Positions 34,144-42,425 of a DNA stretch of 52,124 nt are shown piece after piece (position 1 is the first letter of the stretch; each line of letters begins with the position of its first letter). The position numbers and the translations under genes are program-made. The DNA comes from Streptacidiphilus anmyonensis (GTDB lineage: Bacteria > Actinomycetota > Actinomycetes > Streptomycetales > Streptomycetaceae): assembly GCF_000787855.1 (NCBI RefSeq), contig NZ_BBPQ01000023.1, positions 56,314 to 108,437 of the forward strand, in the 5' to 3' direction. The notes below the pieces were generated by a model. That model made no database searches. It was given only the letters and a program-made list of their open reading frames with translations, and was not told the DNA's origin.

Positions 34144-35460
34144 TCAGCTCTCGAGGAACGCCTTGAGGGCCGCGGCCAGCAGGAACGGGTCGTCCGCCCC
34201 GCACAGCTCGCGCGCGGAGTGCATGGACAGGGCGGCGACGCCGCAGTCCACCGTCGCGATGCCGAGGCGGGCGGCCGTGATCGGGCCGATGGTCGTGCCG
34301 CAGGGGACCGAGTTGTTGGAGACGAAGCTCTGCCACGGCACGCCCGCCTTCTCACAGGCGGCGGCGAAGACGGCGCGGCCGGTCGCGTTGGTGGCGTAGC
34401 GGTTGTTGACGTTGACCTTGAGGATCGGGCCGCCGTTCGGCAGCGGGCGGTGGCCCGGCTCGTGGCGCTCGCTGTAGTTCGGGTGGACGGCGTGGCCCAT
34501 GTCGGAGGAGAGGCAGATCGTGCCGGCCAGGGCCCGGGCGCGGTCCTCCTGAGTCCCGCCGCGGGCGAAGACGGAGCGGTCGAGGACGTTGCCGAGCAGC
34601 GGGCCCTGGGCGCCGGTGTCGGACTCGCTGCCGGTCTCCTCGTGGTCGAAGGCGGCCAGCACCGGGATGTGGTCCGGCTCGGCGTCGGCGGCCGCGACGG
34701 CCGCGAGCGCCGCGGTGCCGGCGTGGACGGAGAGCAGGTTGTCCAGGCGCGGCGCGGCCAGCAGCTCGCGGTCCCGGCCGAGGTAGGACGGCGGCTGCAC
34801 GTCGTGGACCATGAGGTCCCAGCCGACGACGTCCGCCTCGGCGACGCCGGCCGCGGCGGCGACGTAGGCGATGAGGGAGCCCTCGTCGACCTCGCCGAGG
34901 CCCCAGACCGGGGTGAGGTGGCGCTGCCGGTCGAGCGTCAGCGCCTCGTTGACGCTGCGGTCCAGGTGGACGGCCAGCTGCGGGACGCGCAGCAGCGCCT
35001 CGTCGATGCGGACCAGGACGACCCGGCCGTCGCGCAGCGCGAGCCGGCCGGAGAGGCCGAGGTCGCGGTCGAGCCAGGTGTTGAGCGGGACCCCGCCGTA
35101 GATCTCGACGGCGACCTGGCGCCAGCCGTCCGCACCGGTGTCCGGGACCGGCTTGACGCGGAGGTTGGGCGAGTCGGTGTGGGCGCCGACGATGCGGAAC
35201 GGGGTGGCCGGGGTGGCCCCCTCGGGGACGTACCAGGCGATGAGCGCGCCGCCGCGGATGAGGTAGCGCCCGCCGGGCGCCGCGTCCCAGGCCGCCGTCT
35301 CCTCCACCTGCCGGAAGCCCGCCTTCTCCAGCCGTGCCGCCGCCTCGGCCACCGCGTGGAAGGGTGACGGGCTCGACTGCAGGTAGGCGATGAGGTCATC
35401 GGTGTGGCTGCGGTCGAAGGCAGGCGTGGCGGTGTGCGTGGAGGCGGCAGCGGGGGTCAA
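34144..35460 (-). CDS. M18 family aminopeptidase
   Basis: 438 residues from a TTG start at 35458-35460, chosen because CTGGAG lies 6 nt upstream and the protein then begins as family members do (FDRSHTDDLIAYLQSSPSPF). All metal-site motifs are present: GAHTDSPNLRVKP, APRLDNLLSVHA, AFDHEETGSES, SSDMGHAVHPNY and the final MHSARELCG. M18 enzymes are large dodecameric di-zinc aminopeptidases that prefer N-terminal acidic residues and act in cytosolic peptide turnover. A TATGCT -10 candidate is at 35515-35520. An upstream in-frame ATG at 35565 is possible but less likely. Convergent with the thioredoxin/NHL gene. Confidence 0.92.
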   Translation of the reverse strand: MTPAAASTHTATPAFDRSHTDDLIAYLQSSPSPFHAVAEAAARLEKAGFRQVEETAAWDAAPGGRYLIRGGALIAWYVPEGATPATPFRIVGAHTDSPNLRVKPVPDTGADGWRQVAVEIYGGVPLNTWLDRDLGLSGRLALRDGRVVLVRIDEALLRVPQLAVHLDRSVNEALTLDRQRHLTPVWGLGEVDEGSLIAYVAAAAGVAEADVVGWDLMVHDVQPPSYLGRDRELLAAPRLDNLLSVHAGTAALAAVAAADAEPDHIPVLAAFDHEETGSESDTGAQGPLLGNVLDRSVFARGGTQEDRARALAGTICLSSDMGHAVHPNYSERHEPGHRPLPNGGPILKVNVNNRYATNATGRAVFAAACEKAGVPWQSFVSNNSVPCGTTIGPITAARLGIATVDCGVAALSMHSARELCGADDPFLLAAALKAFLES

Positions 35461-35811
35461 AGCGGGCTCCAGACGTGCTGAGAATGTGCTGAGGGAGGCG
35501 ATCTCTCCGGTCGAGCATAGGGCCGACACCGACAGGCGCGCGTTGATCGAGCCTTCGTTCACCATGGCGAAGGGTGGCGAGCGGGACGGGTGGCGGCCGC
35601 CTCCGGGAGCCGCCGGGGACGCCGCAGGACGCGCGCGGGACGGGCGAAGGACGGCCGCGCAGGGCACGGGCGGGACGCGGGCAGGACGTGCGCAGGGCGC
35701 GGGACGCACGAGGGCCCGGACCCTTCCCGGGTCCGGGCCCTGCGTAGTCAGACGGTGCTCAGACGGTGCTCAGCGGGTGCCGGGCACGCGGCCGATCGGC
35801 GTGGGCGCCGA
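35461..35811. other. Intergenic region with terminator and M18 promoter
   Basis: No gene was recognised in these 351 bases. The left part holds the likely M18 promoter. The middle (35570-35710) is a low-complexity tract of GGGAC/GCAGG units. The right part holds a strong terminator and a short 11-bp direct duplication (AGACGGTGCTC twice near 35750). Confidence 0.5.
35711..35741 (-). terminator. Perfect hairpin downstream of acyl-CoA dehydrogenase gene
   Basis: Perfect 13-bp arms (AGGGCCCGGACCC and its complement) with a 5-nt loop, 71 bases after the stop of the minus-strand dehydrogenase gene. Confidence 0.85.
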
Positions 35812-37641
35812 TCAGAAAGCCTCCTCCGCGAGGTCCATGATCGCGTTGTCGATGCCCTCGGCGATCAGGCGCTGCGTGTGCACGGTCGGCAGCACGTTGC
35901 GGGCGAAGAAGCGGGCCGCGGCGATCTTGCCCTGGTAGAACGGCACGTCCTTTTCCGAGGCGCCCTCCGCCAGCTTGGTCTGGGCGACGGCGGCCGCGCG
36001 CAGCAGCAGCCAGCCGAGGACCACGTCGCCGGAGGCGAGCAGCAGGCGGGTGGTGTTCTGGCCGACCTTGTACATGTTGCGCAGGTCCTGCTCGACCGTG
36101 CCGAGCTGGGCCAGCATGGTGCCGACCAGGGCCTCCAGGTCGCCCGCGGCGGCGGCCAGCGCGTCGCGCTCGGCGGCCAGCTCGTCGCCGCCGACGCCGG
36201 CGGCGATGGACTTGAGGATCTGCTCCGACAGCGCGGTCAGCGCCTGGCCCTGGTCCTTGACGATCTTCCGGAAGAAGAAGTCCTGGCCCTGGATGGCGGT
36301 GGTGCCCTCGTAGAGGGTGTCGATCTTGGCGTCCCGGATGTACTGCTCGATCGGGTACTCCTGCAGGAAGCCGGAGCCGCCGAAGGTCTGCAGCGACTGG
36401 GCCAGCTGCTCGTAGGACTTCTCCGAGCCGTAGCCCTTGACGATCGGCAGCAGCAGGTCGTTCAGGCGCTCGGCGGCGGAGGCGTCCTCACCGCGGGCCT
36501 TGAGCAGCTGCACCTCGTCCTGGACGGACGCGGTGAACAGGACCAGCGCGCGCATGCCCTCGGCGTAGGCCTTCTGGGTCAGCAGCGAGCGGCGGACGTC
36601 CGGGTGGTGCGTGATGGTGACGCGCGGCGCGGTCTTGTCCAGGAACTGCGCCAGGTCCGGGCCCTGCACACGCTCCTTGGCGTACTCCAGGGCGTTCAGG
36701 TAGCCGGTGGAGAGGGTGGCGATCGCCTTGGTGCCGACCATCATGCGGGCGAACTCGATGATGCGGAACATCTGGCGGATGCCGTCGTGCTTCTCGCCGA
36801 CCAGCCAGCCCTTGGCCGGGTGCTTGGCGCCGAAGGTCATCTCGCAGGTGTTGGAGGCCTTGAGGCCCATCTTGTGCTCGACGTTGGTGGCGTAGGCGCC
36901 GTTGCGCTCGCCCAGCTCGCCGGTCTCCCAGTCGAAGTCGTACTTCGGCACGATGAAGAGCGACAGGCCCTTGGTGCCGGGGCCGGCGCCCTCGGGGCGG
37001 GCCAGCACCAGGTGGATGATGTTCTCGGACATGTCGTGCTCGCCCGAGGTGATGAAGCGCTTGACGCCCTCGATGTGCCAGGTGCCGTCGGGCTGCTGGA
37101 TCGCCTTGGTGCGGCCGGCGCCCACGTCGGAGCCCGCGTCGGGCTCGGTCAGCACCATGGTGGCGCCCCAGCCCTTGTCGACCATGAGCTGGGCGACCTT
37201 GGACTGCTCCTCGGTGCCCTCCTCGTGGATGACGCCGGCGAAGGCCGGGCCGGAGGAGTACATCCAGATGGCCGGGTTCGAGCCCAGGATCAGCTCGGCG
37301 TAGGCCCAGACCAGGGAGTTCGGGGTGGGCGTGCCGCCGATCGCCTCCGGGATGCCGAGACGCCAGTACTCGGAGTCCATGAAGGCCTGGTAGCTCTTCT
37401 TGAAGGTCGCCGGTATCGGGGCCGTGTTGGTCTCCGGGTCGAAGACCGGCGGGTTGCGGTCGGCGTCGGTGAAGGACGCGGCAAGGTCGTTCTCGGCGAG
37501 ACGCGCGATCTCGGACAGGATGGACTTCGCCGTCTCGACGTCCATCTCGGCGAACGGACCGGTGCCGTAGACCTCGTCGCGACCGAGCACCTCGAAGAGG
37601 TTGAACTCCAGGTCGCGGAGGTTGGACTTGTAGTGACCCAT
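35812..37641 (-). CDS. Acyl-CoA dehydrogenase, FadE5-like
   Basis: 609 residues, the long form of the family. The ATG at 37639-37641 has GAGGG 9 nt upstream. The N-terminal extension [20 protein letters not shown] is the hallmark of mycobacterial FadE5-type enzymes. The FAD-binding middle domain contains [16 protein letters not shown] and [20 protein letters not shown]. The catalytic region carries [16 protein letters not shown], where Glu is the expected base, and a further C-terminal helical domain (about 460-609) follows. These enzymes oxidise acyl-CoA to enoyl-CoA in fatty acid breakdown, passing electrons to ETF. No beta-oxidation operon lies beside it. The upstream region has two inverted repeats that look like a repressor operator. 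Confidence 0.93.
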   Translation of the reverse strand: MGHYKSNLRDLEFNLFEVLGRDEVYGTGPFAEMDVETAKSILSEIARLAENDLAASFTDADRNPPVFDPETNTAPIPATFKKSYQAFMDSEYWRLGIPEAIGGTPTPNSLVWAYAELILGSNPAIWMYSSGPAFAGVIHEEGTEEQSKVAQLMVDKGWGATMVLTEPDAGSDVGAGRTKAIQQPDGTWHIEGVKRFITSGEHDMSENIIHLVLARPEGAGPGTKGLSLFIVPKYDFDWETGELGERNGAYATNVEHKMGLKASNTCEMTFGAKHPAKGWLVGEKHDGIRQMFRIIEFARMMVGTKAIATLSTGYLNALEYAKERVQGPDLAQFLDKTAPRVTITHHPDVRRSLLTQKAYAEGMRALVLFTASVQDEVQLLKARGEDASAAERLNDLLLPIVKGYGSEKSYEQLAQSLQTFGGSGFLQEYPIEQYIRDAKIDTLYEGTTAIQGQDFFFRKIVKDQGQALTALSEQILKSIAAGVGGDELAAERDALAAAAGDLEALVGTMLAQLGTVEQDLRNMYKVGQNTTRLLLASGDVVLGWLLLRAAAVAQTKLAEGASEKDVPFYQGKIAAARFFARNVLPTVHTQRLIAEGIDNAIMDLAEEAF

Positions 37642-37698
37642 AGTCGTGAACCCTCAACTCGATCGACGAGATCTACAGCGATCTACCAGTGAGACCTT

Positions 37699-37743
37699 CT
37701 ACCTGCTACCAGCAGGTAGCTGCCATGATGCTACCCAAGGGTA
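37699..37743. promoter_or_regulatory. Twin inverted repeats, candidate operator for the acyl-CoA dehydrogenase
   Basis: CTACCTGCT-acc-AGCAGGTAG (37699-37719) is a perfect 9-bp palindrome with a 3-nt centre. TACCC-aa-GGGTA (37732-37743) is a second, shorter one. Another TACCAG stands nearby. They lie about 60-100 bases upstream of the dehydrogenase start in the divergent gap with the SseB-like gene, the right place for a dimeric TetR-like repressor. Confidence 0.55.
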
Positions 37744-37789
37744 ACTTAGATCAACCCCCTGCGGCCCTGGCGTAGGTCACATCGCTCGC

Positions 37790-37795
37790 TAGCCT
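37790..37795 (+). promoter_or_regulatory. Candidate -10 hexamer for leaderless SseB-like transcript
   Basis: TAGCCT, then 6 nt, then GTG at 37802. There is no ribosome site. Confidence 0.5.
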
Positions 37796-37801
37796 TGACC
37801 T

Positions 37802-38227
37802 GTGTACGGCTACGAGCAGCCCCAGCAGGGGCCGAACCCCGGCTATCAGCAGCCCTACCCGGAGCCCACTCCGCCCTCGCTGGCGGATGCGATCCGGGCC
37901 TTCACCTCGGGTGCGATGACGGTCGAGGACTTTCAGTCGATCTTCATCACCTCGAAGATCTACTGCCCACGCGGGGACCGCCCCGGCTTCCTCGCCCTGC
38001 ACAACACGCCCCAACCGGTGATCCCGATGTTCAGCTCCCTCAAGGAGCTGCGCCGGTACGCCGGCAAGGACTCGAAGTTCTTCACCGTGACGGGCGCGGA
38101 AGTGCTGGACCTCCTGCCCACCGGCTACGGCTTCGCGATGGACATGGAGGGCGAGCACCGGATGGTCTTCGACGCGAAGGCTGTCGAACAGATGGTCGAT
38201 TTCACCATGCGGAGGATGTACGGATAA
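37802..38227 (+). CDS. SseB family protein
   Basis: 141 residues, GTG start with a -10 hexamer 6 nt upstream. A Gln/Pro/Tyr-rich head (residues 1-25) is followed by an SseB N-terminal-type domain: LADAIRAFTSGAMTVEDFQS, IYCPRGDRPGFLALHN, VIPMFSSLKELRRYAG and LLPTGYGFAMDMEGEHRM. SseB is linked with serine sensitivity in E. coli; the actinomycete proteins are mostly uncharacterised. It is cytosolic. It is divergent from the acyl-CoA dehydrogenase gene and upstream of pirin, but the pirin gene has its own operator-like repeat. Confidence 0.82.
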   Translation: MYGYEQPQQGPNPGYQQPYPEPTPPSLADAIRAFTSGAMTVEDFQSIFITSKIYCPRGDRPGFLALHNTPQPVIPMFSSLKELRRYAGKDSKFFTVTGAEVLDLLPTGYGFAMDMEGEHRMVFDAKAVEQMVDFTMRRMYG

Positions 38228-38264
38228 GGCGGACGGGGGGTCGTCCGTCACAGGGGCGGGAATT

Positions 38265-38280
38265 AGTTGACGCTTCAACT
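38265..38280 (+). promoter_or_regulatory. Inverted repeat upstream of pirin gene, candidate operator
   Basis: AGTTGA-cgct-TCAACT is a perfect 6-bp palindrome overlapping a TTGACG that could be a -35. TTCAAC also recurs twice immediately downstream (38291-38303). The layout suits a MarR-type repressor site, but the regulator is not in the window. Confidence 0.5.
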
Positions 38281-38341
38281 TGCTTAGAGATTCAACGTTC
38301 AACTACCTTGGACGTGTCGAAGCAAGAGCAAGGAGGCAGCC

Positions 38342-39301
38342 ATGCCCGCTGTGACCGTAGAGAACCCCCTGGTCCTGCCGCGCGTGGAGACGCCGGACCC
38401 GGGCACCACGACGCCGCGCCCGGTCCTGGGCGTGGTCACGGCTCCCGAGGGCTTCGAGGGCGAGGGTTTCCCGGTCCGTCGCGCCTTCGCGAAGATCAAC
38501 ACCAAGTACCTCGACCCGTTCATCATGATGGACCAGATGGGTGAGGTGGAGTACGCGGCCGGCGAGCCCAAGGGCACCCCGTGGCACCCGCACCGCGGCT
38601 TCGAGACCGTGACGTACATGATCGACGGCGAGTTCGTGCACCAGGACTCGACCGGCGGCGGCGGTCACCTCAGCGGCGGCGACACCCAGTGGATGACGGC
38701 CGGCTCCGGCATCCTCCACATCGAGACCCCGCCGGAGCACCTGGTCATGAGCGGCGGCCTGTTCCACGGCATCCAGCTGTGGGTGAACCTGCCGGCCTCG
38801 GACAAGATGATCCAGCCGAAGTACCAGGACATCCACGGCGGCGAGGTGAAGCTGCTGTCCACCCCCGACGGGGGCGCGGTCCTGCGGCTCATCGCCGGCG
38901 ACCTGGGCGGCCACCAGGGCCCCGGCACGACCTTCACCCCGATCACGCTGCTGCACGCCACGATCAGCCCCGGCGCGCGGATCACCCTGCCGTGGCGGCC
39001 GGACTTCAACGCGCTGGTCTACGTGCTGGGCGGCGAGGGCACGATCGGCGAGGAGAACCGGCCGATCCACATGGGCCAGTCGGCGGTCTTCGGCGACGGC
39101 GACAGCATCGCGCTGCAGGCCTCCGCGATGCAGGAGTCGCGCTCGCCCAACATGGACGTCATCATCCTCGGCGGCGAGCCGATCAAGGAGCCGGTGGCGC
39201 ACTACGGCCCGTTCGTGATGAACAGTCACCGCGAACTGCAGCAGGCAATCGAGGACTTCAACGCCGGACGATTCGGGCAGATCCCCGTGACCAGGGATTA
39301 G
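38342..39301 (+). CDS. Pirin family protein
   Basis: 319 residues; the ATG at 38342 has AAGGAGG 6 nt upstream. Two cupin barrels. The N-terminal metal-binding barrel has WHPHRGFETVTYMIDGEFVH and SGILHIETPPEH, giving the His/His/His/Glu iron-site pattern of pirins. The C-terminal barrel has ITLPWRPDFNALVYVLGGEG. Pirins bind iron; some are quercetinases and others act as redox-sensing co-regulators. It is cytosolic. Alone on its strand, with an operator-like palindrome upstream and a strong terminator downstream. Confidence 0.95.
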   Translation: MPAVTVENPLVLPRVETPDPGTTTPRPVLGVVTAPEGFEGEGFPVRRAFAKINTKYLDPFIMMDQMGEVEYAAGEPKGTPWHPHRGFETVTYMIDGEFVHQDSTGGGGHLSGGDTQWMTAGSGILHIETPPEHLVMSGGLFHGIQLWVNLPASDKMIQPKYQDIHGGEVKLLSTPDGGAVLRLIAGDLGGHQGPGTTFTPITLLHATISPGARITLPWRPDFNALVYVLGGEGTIGEENRPIHMGQSAVFGDGDSIALQASAMQESRSPNMDVIILGGEPIKEPVAHYGPFVMNSHRELQQAIEDFNAGRFGQIPVTRD

Positions 39302-39323
39302 TCGCCCCCCGATCGAGCCTGCA

Positions 39324-39362
39324 CGAGAACCCCGTTCACGAATTGAGTGGACGGGGTTCTCG
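39324..39362 (+). terminator. Strong terminator after pirin gene
   Basis: A 16-bp stem (CGAGAACCCCGTTCAC.. and ..GTGGACGGGGTTCTCG) with one G-U pair and a 7-nt loop, followed by CTTGTCTGT. It begins 23 bases after the stop. Confidence 0.88.
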
Positions 39363-39505
39363 CTTGTCTGTCAGACCTATGCACTAACGTTCACGTTATT
39401 CACACAGCATCACGGTGTGTGGGGCGACTGCAGCGCTCTGCCCGTGATCGCACATTCTTTGGCATGCGCACATTCGCGCGTGCTTTCTCTGGGGGTAGTA
39501 CTTCC

Positions 39506-40222
39506 GTGAAGCTCCGTACCACTGTGGCCACCGCTGTGGCCGCGACCGCCGCCGTCCTCGCCGTCGGCGCCGCCCCGGCGAACGCGGCCACCGCCGCCAA
39601 GGTCAACCCGCAGCTGAGCCTCTCCGCCAGCACGCAGAACGCCACCTACGGTCAGACCATCACCCTGACCGCCCACCTGGGCAAGACCGCGTCCAACCGC
39701 ACCGTCTCCATCTACCGCAGCCCGGTCGGCGAGGCGGCCAACCAGGTCGTCAAGACCGGCAAGGTCGACAGCTCCGGCAACCTGCGCGTCTCGCTCTGGA
39801 TGGGCCGCAACACCGGCTTCACCGTCAAGTTCGCTGGCGACGCCGGCGACAACGCGGCCAGCCGCAGCGTCTACGTCCACGACGCGGCCGTGGTCAGCGC
39901 CTCCATGGTCAAGGCCGACTACTCCCAGAGCGGTTGGGCCTACTACCACGTCGGCAGCCAGCACTTCCCGACCTTCGCCGGCAAGGTCTCCCCGAACAAG
40001 GCCAATGAGCCGATCAACATCCACCTGCAGGTCTACTACAAGGGCGCGTGGGTGAACGCGTACGCGGCCCAGGCTTTCCAGCTCGACTCCAGCTCCTCCT
40101 TCGGCGTGTACTGGAAGGGGCTGAACGCCGGCTGGTCCTGGCGCGTCGCGGCGACCTTCAACGGTGACAGCACGAACAGCGGTTCCGGCTACGCCTGGCA
40201 CTACTTCAAGACCGTCAAGTAA
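39506..40222 (+). CDS. Small secreted Ig-like protein
   Basis: 238 residues from GTG 39506, with GGGGG 10 nt upstream. An ATG at 39464 is in frame but lacks a ribosome site and would spoil the signal peptide. The signal runs to ANAATAAK (cleavage near residue 27). Residues about 35-125 form an Ig-like/big-beta domain (LSASTQNATYGQTITLTAHL, NRTVSIYRSPVG, TVKFAGDAGDN). Residues about 130-238 form a second beta module (FAGKVSPNKANEPINIHLQV, WRVAATFNGDSTNSGS, WHYFKTVK). Together these match the C-terminal 190 residues of the large secreted protein at 29.6-32.1 kb. No anchor or catalytic motif. The role is unknown, likely extracellular. Confidence 0.85.
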   Translation: MKLRTTVATAVAATAAVLAVGAAPANAATAAKVNPQLSLSASTQNATYGQTITLTAHLGKTASNRTVSIYRSPVGEAANQVVKTGKVDSSGNLRVSLWMGRNTGFTVKFAGDAGDNAASRSVYVHDAAVVSASMVKADYSQSGWAYYHVGSQHFPTFAGKVSPNKANEPINIHLQVYYKGAWVNAYAAQAFQLDSSSSFGVYWKGLNAGWSWRVAATFNGDSTNSGSGYAWHYFKTVK

Positions 40223-40240
40223 GCCCCAGCCAGGAAACCC

Positions 40241-41062
40241 TCAGCGCAGGGTCGCGTACAGGGCCGTGGCGTCGTCCTTGGCCTTGCCGCGCGGCCAGCG
40301 TGCGCACGCCGGGTCCGAGGCCTCGGCCTCGCGGACCCGGCGGAGGAGTTCGGCCGGGCCGCGCTGGTCCATCAGACGCATCGCGTCGGGCCAGCCGCCC
40401 AGGTCGAACCGGTCCACGAACCTCGCCGCCCCGTCGGTGAGCGCCGCGAACGCGCGGAGCTCGCCGAGCGGGGCGGCGCCCGTCTCCGCGTGCTCCGCCG
40501 CGCGCGGCAGCGCGGAGGCCACCCACGGGCCGTGGCCAGTGTTGCGGGCGGCCCGGACGGCGAGCGCATAGCGCATGTGCAGGGAGGCCCGCTCCGGACT
40601 GCCGTGGGCCGCCGCGTGGACCTGGCGGCGCAGCCCCTCGCCCGCCGGGAAGGGCTGGTTGTCCCCGACGACGGCATAGGTGCCGTCGCGGTCCAGCACC
40701 AGCTGGGAGTCGCCGAGCACCAGGTACTGGAGCCCGGGCCCGTGCGCGCGGGCCGCCACCACCATGGCCGCCGGCGTGTTCGGATGCCCGAGATCGCAGC
40801 GGGCGCCGTGCAGGGACGCGGTCTCGGCGATCGCGTCGCTCAGACACTGCGCCATCGTCCGGTCCGGGCGGTCGACCAGACGGGCCAGCAGGTGCACGCC
40901 CAGCCGCCGGACGAACCAGGCCGTGCCGTGCTCGCAGCCGTTCTCCATCGCGACGGGCGAGCTGCAGCCGTCCAGCAGCACGAACGCGTCGCCGCTGCTG
41001 GCGACGAAGTCCTCCGAGGGGCGGTCGCCCCGTTGCGGTTCCCCCGCTATCTCCACGCGCAT
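40241..41062 (-). CDS. PP2C-like phosphatase family protein
   Basis: 273 residues, ATG at 41060-41062 with no clear ribosome site. Spaced metal-site motifs of the PP2C/PPM fold are present: GDRPSEDFVASSGDAFVLLD with the DG pair that follows, LVLGDSQLVLDRDG, FAALTDGAARFVD and the final KDDATALYATL. The usual DGHGG loop reads DGCSSPVAMENGC, so the second motif is divergent. Such proteins dephosphorylate Ser/Thr, often opposing bacterial kinases. The only Ser/Thr kinase in the window is 26 kb away. Convergent with the secreted gene. Confidence 0.78.
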   Translation of the reverse strand: MRVEIAGEPQRGDRPSEDFVASSGDAFVLLDGCSSPVAMENGCEHGTAWFVRRLGVHLLARLVDRPDRTMAQCLSDAIAETASLHGARCDLGHPNTPAAMVVAARAHGPGLQYLVLGDSQLVLDRDGTYAVVGDNQPFPAGEGLRRQVHAAAHGSPERASLHMRYALAVRAARNTGHGPWVASALPRAAEHAETGAAPLGELRAFAALTDGAARFVDRFDLGGWPDAMRLMDQRGPAELLRRVREAEASDPACARWPRGKAKDDATALYATLR

Positions 41063-41113
41063 GCAGTCAGTGTGAGACGGCACGCCGGGCAATGGGAGTC
41101 GTTTGACGTACCA

Positions 41114-42157
41114 TCACCCACAATTCGGCTGGTTCGTACACTTGTCCCGAAAGCTGCTGAACTCTCCCACCGAGTCGGCCGCGAGCACGGCGTGCCCGAT
41201 CGCGCGGGTGACGGTGTCGGCGGCGGCGGCGTAGAGCTCGTTGAGCGCGCCGGCCTCGAGGTGGACGGCGAAGGCGGGATCCCCCTCCGGGAGGGGCAGC
41301 GGGCGGGCGCCGGAGGCGAGGACGAACACGGTGTCACCGTCCGAGAGCAGGTGCACCGGGCGCAGCGCGCGGGCGAGGCCGTCGTGGGCGGTCCCGGCGA
41401 GCTTCTGGGCCTGCGCCTTGGTGAGGGTCGTGTCGGTGGCGACGACCACGAGCGTGGTGTTGAGGGAGGGCCCCTCGTCGGCCGTGGACGGCGCGGAGGG
41501 CTCCGCCCGGAGGTCCGGGAACTCCCCCGGCCGCCCGAAGCGGGCGGCGTAGAGCTCGCCCGTCGCCGGGTCGACCGCCGAGCCGACGGCGTTGACGGCC
41601 ACGACCGCGCCGAGGGTCGCCCCGGAGGGCAGCCGGACCGAGGCCGTGCCGATGCCGCCCTTGAGCCCGCCCACGACCGCGCCCGTGCCCGCGCCGACGT
41701 TGCCCTGCGCGACGGGCGCGTCGGTGGCCGCGTCGGCCGCGTCGCGGCCGAGCGCGGCGTCGGGGCGGGCCTTCCAGTCGCCGCCCCGCCCCAGGTCGAA
41801 CAACGCGGCGGCCGGCACGACCGGCACCACCTGCGACGGCTCCGCGCCGACGCGGAACCCGCGTCCCCGCTCCTCCAGCCACCCGACGACGCCTCCGGCG
41901 GCGTCCAGCCCGAAGGCGCTGCCGCCGGTCAGCAGGACCGCGTCCACGCGCTGCACGAGGTTGCGCGGGTCCAGCGCGTCCGTCTCCCGCGTCCCGGGGC
42001 CCCCGCCGCGCACGTCCACCGCCGCGACGGCCCCGCCCTCCGGCGCGAGCACGACCGTGACGCCGGTCAGCGCGCCGTCACCTGCGCGGTGGGCATGCCC
42101 GACCCGGAACCCGGGGACGTCGGTGAGGGAGTTGGTCGGCGTGCCGTCGTCTGCCAT
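41114..42157 (-). CDS. P1 family peptidase (DmpA/NylC-like Ntn hydrolase)
   Basis: 347 residues from ATG 42155-42157. Motifs: LTDVPGFRVGHAHRAGDGAL at the start, VVLAPEGGAVAAVDVRGGGP, LLTGGSAFGLDAAGGVVGWL, VGAGTGAVVGGLKGGIGTAS, and SLNTTLVVVATDTTL. In NylC-like members the chain self-cleaves at an Asn-Thr bond and the new N-terminal Thr is the nucleophile; NTT here fits. The family includes D-aminopeptidases, beta-peptidyl aminopeptidases and nylon-oligomer hydrolases. The substrate is unknown. No signal peptide. Confidence 0.88.
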   Translation of the reverse strand: MADDGTPTNSLTDVPGFRVGHAHRAGDGALTGVTVVLAPEGGAVAAVDVRGGGPGTRETDALDPRNLVQRVDAVLLTGGSAFGLDAAGGVVGWLEERGRGFRVGAEPSQVVPVVPAAALFDLGRGGDWKARPDAALGRDAADAATDAPVAQGNVGAGTGAVVGGLKGGIGTASVRLPSGATLGAVVAVNAVGSAVDPATGELYAARFGRPGEFPDLRAEPSAPSTADEGPSLNTTLVVVATDTTLTKAQAQKLAGTAHDGLARALRPVHLLSDGDTVFVLASGARPLPLPEGDPAFAVHLEAGALNELYAAAADTVTRAIGHAVLAADSVGEFSSFRDKCTNQPNCG

Positions 42158-42200
42158 GCCGTCAGCTTGGCATCCGGGCCTTGGGAAGCGCAGCACCTCA

Positions 42201-42361
42201 AGGGGCGCGGGGCTCTGCCGATGTACCGCTCCGCCGATGTGCCGCTCCGCCGATGTGCCGCTCCGCCGCGTGGGCGCGAGCAACCACCCTGTGCGGACGG
42301 CCCTGCGCACGGAGGACCGTGCTCACAGTCAGTGGTCACTCGCGCAAATCCCCGCGCCCCT
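42201..42361. repeat. Intergenic inverted-repeat element
   Basis: 12-bp arms AGGGGCGCGGGG (42201-42212) and CCCCGCGCCCCT (42350-42361) bracket about 137 bases. The arm sequence, followed on one side by TGGGCGG and on the other by a GCGCAAAT-like stretch, resembles a GC-rich palindromic element often seen between Streptomyces genes. It separates the P1 peptidase and ArsR genes. Confidence 0.6.
42218..42265. repeat. 16-bp tandem repeat, 3 copies
   Basis: Three copies of CCGATGTGCCGCTCCG (the first has A for G at one position) inside the inverted-repeat element. Confidence 0.9.
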
Positions 42362-42412
42362 GGGCGGTGCCCCTGCCGGGAGGAGCGAACAGGCGGGCGG
42401 CAGGGTGCTGAG

Positions 42413-42418
42413 TACGAT
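42413..42418 (+). promoter_or_regulatory. Candidate -10 hexamer for leaderless ArsR transcript
   Basis: TACGAT, then 7 nt, then ATG at 42426. An ATG at 42417 overlaps the hexamer, so the downstream ATG is preferred. Confidence 0.45.
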
Positions 42419-42425
42419 GAAAACC

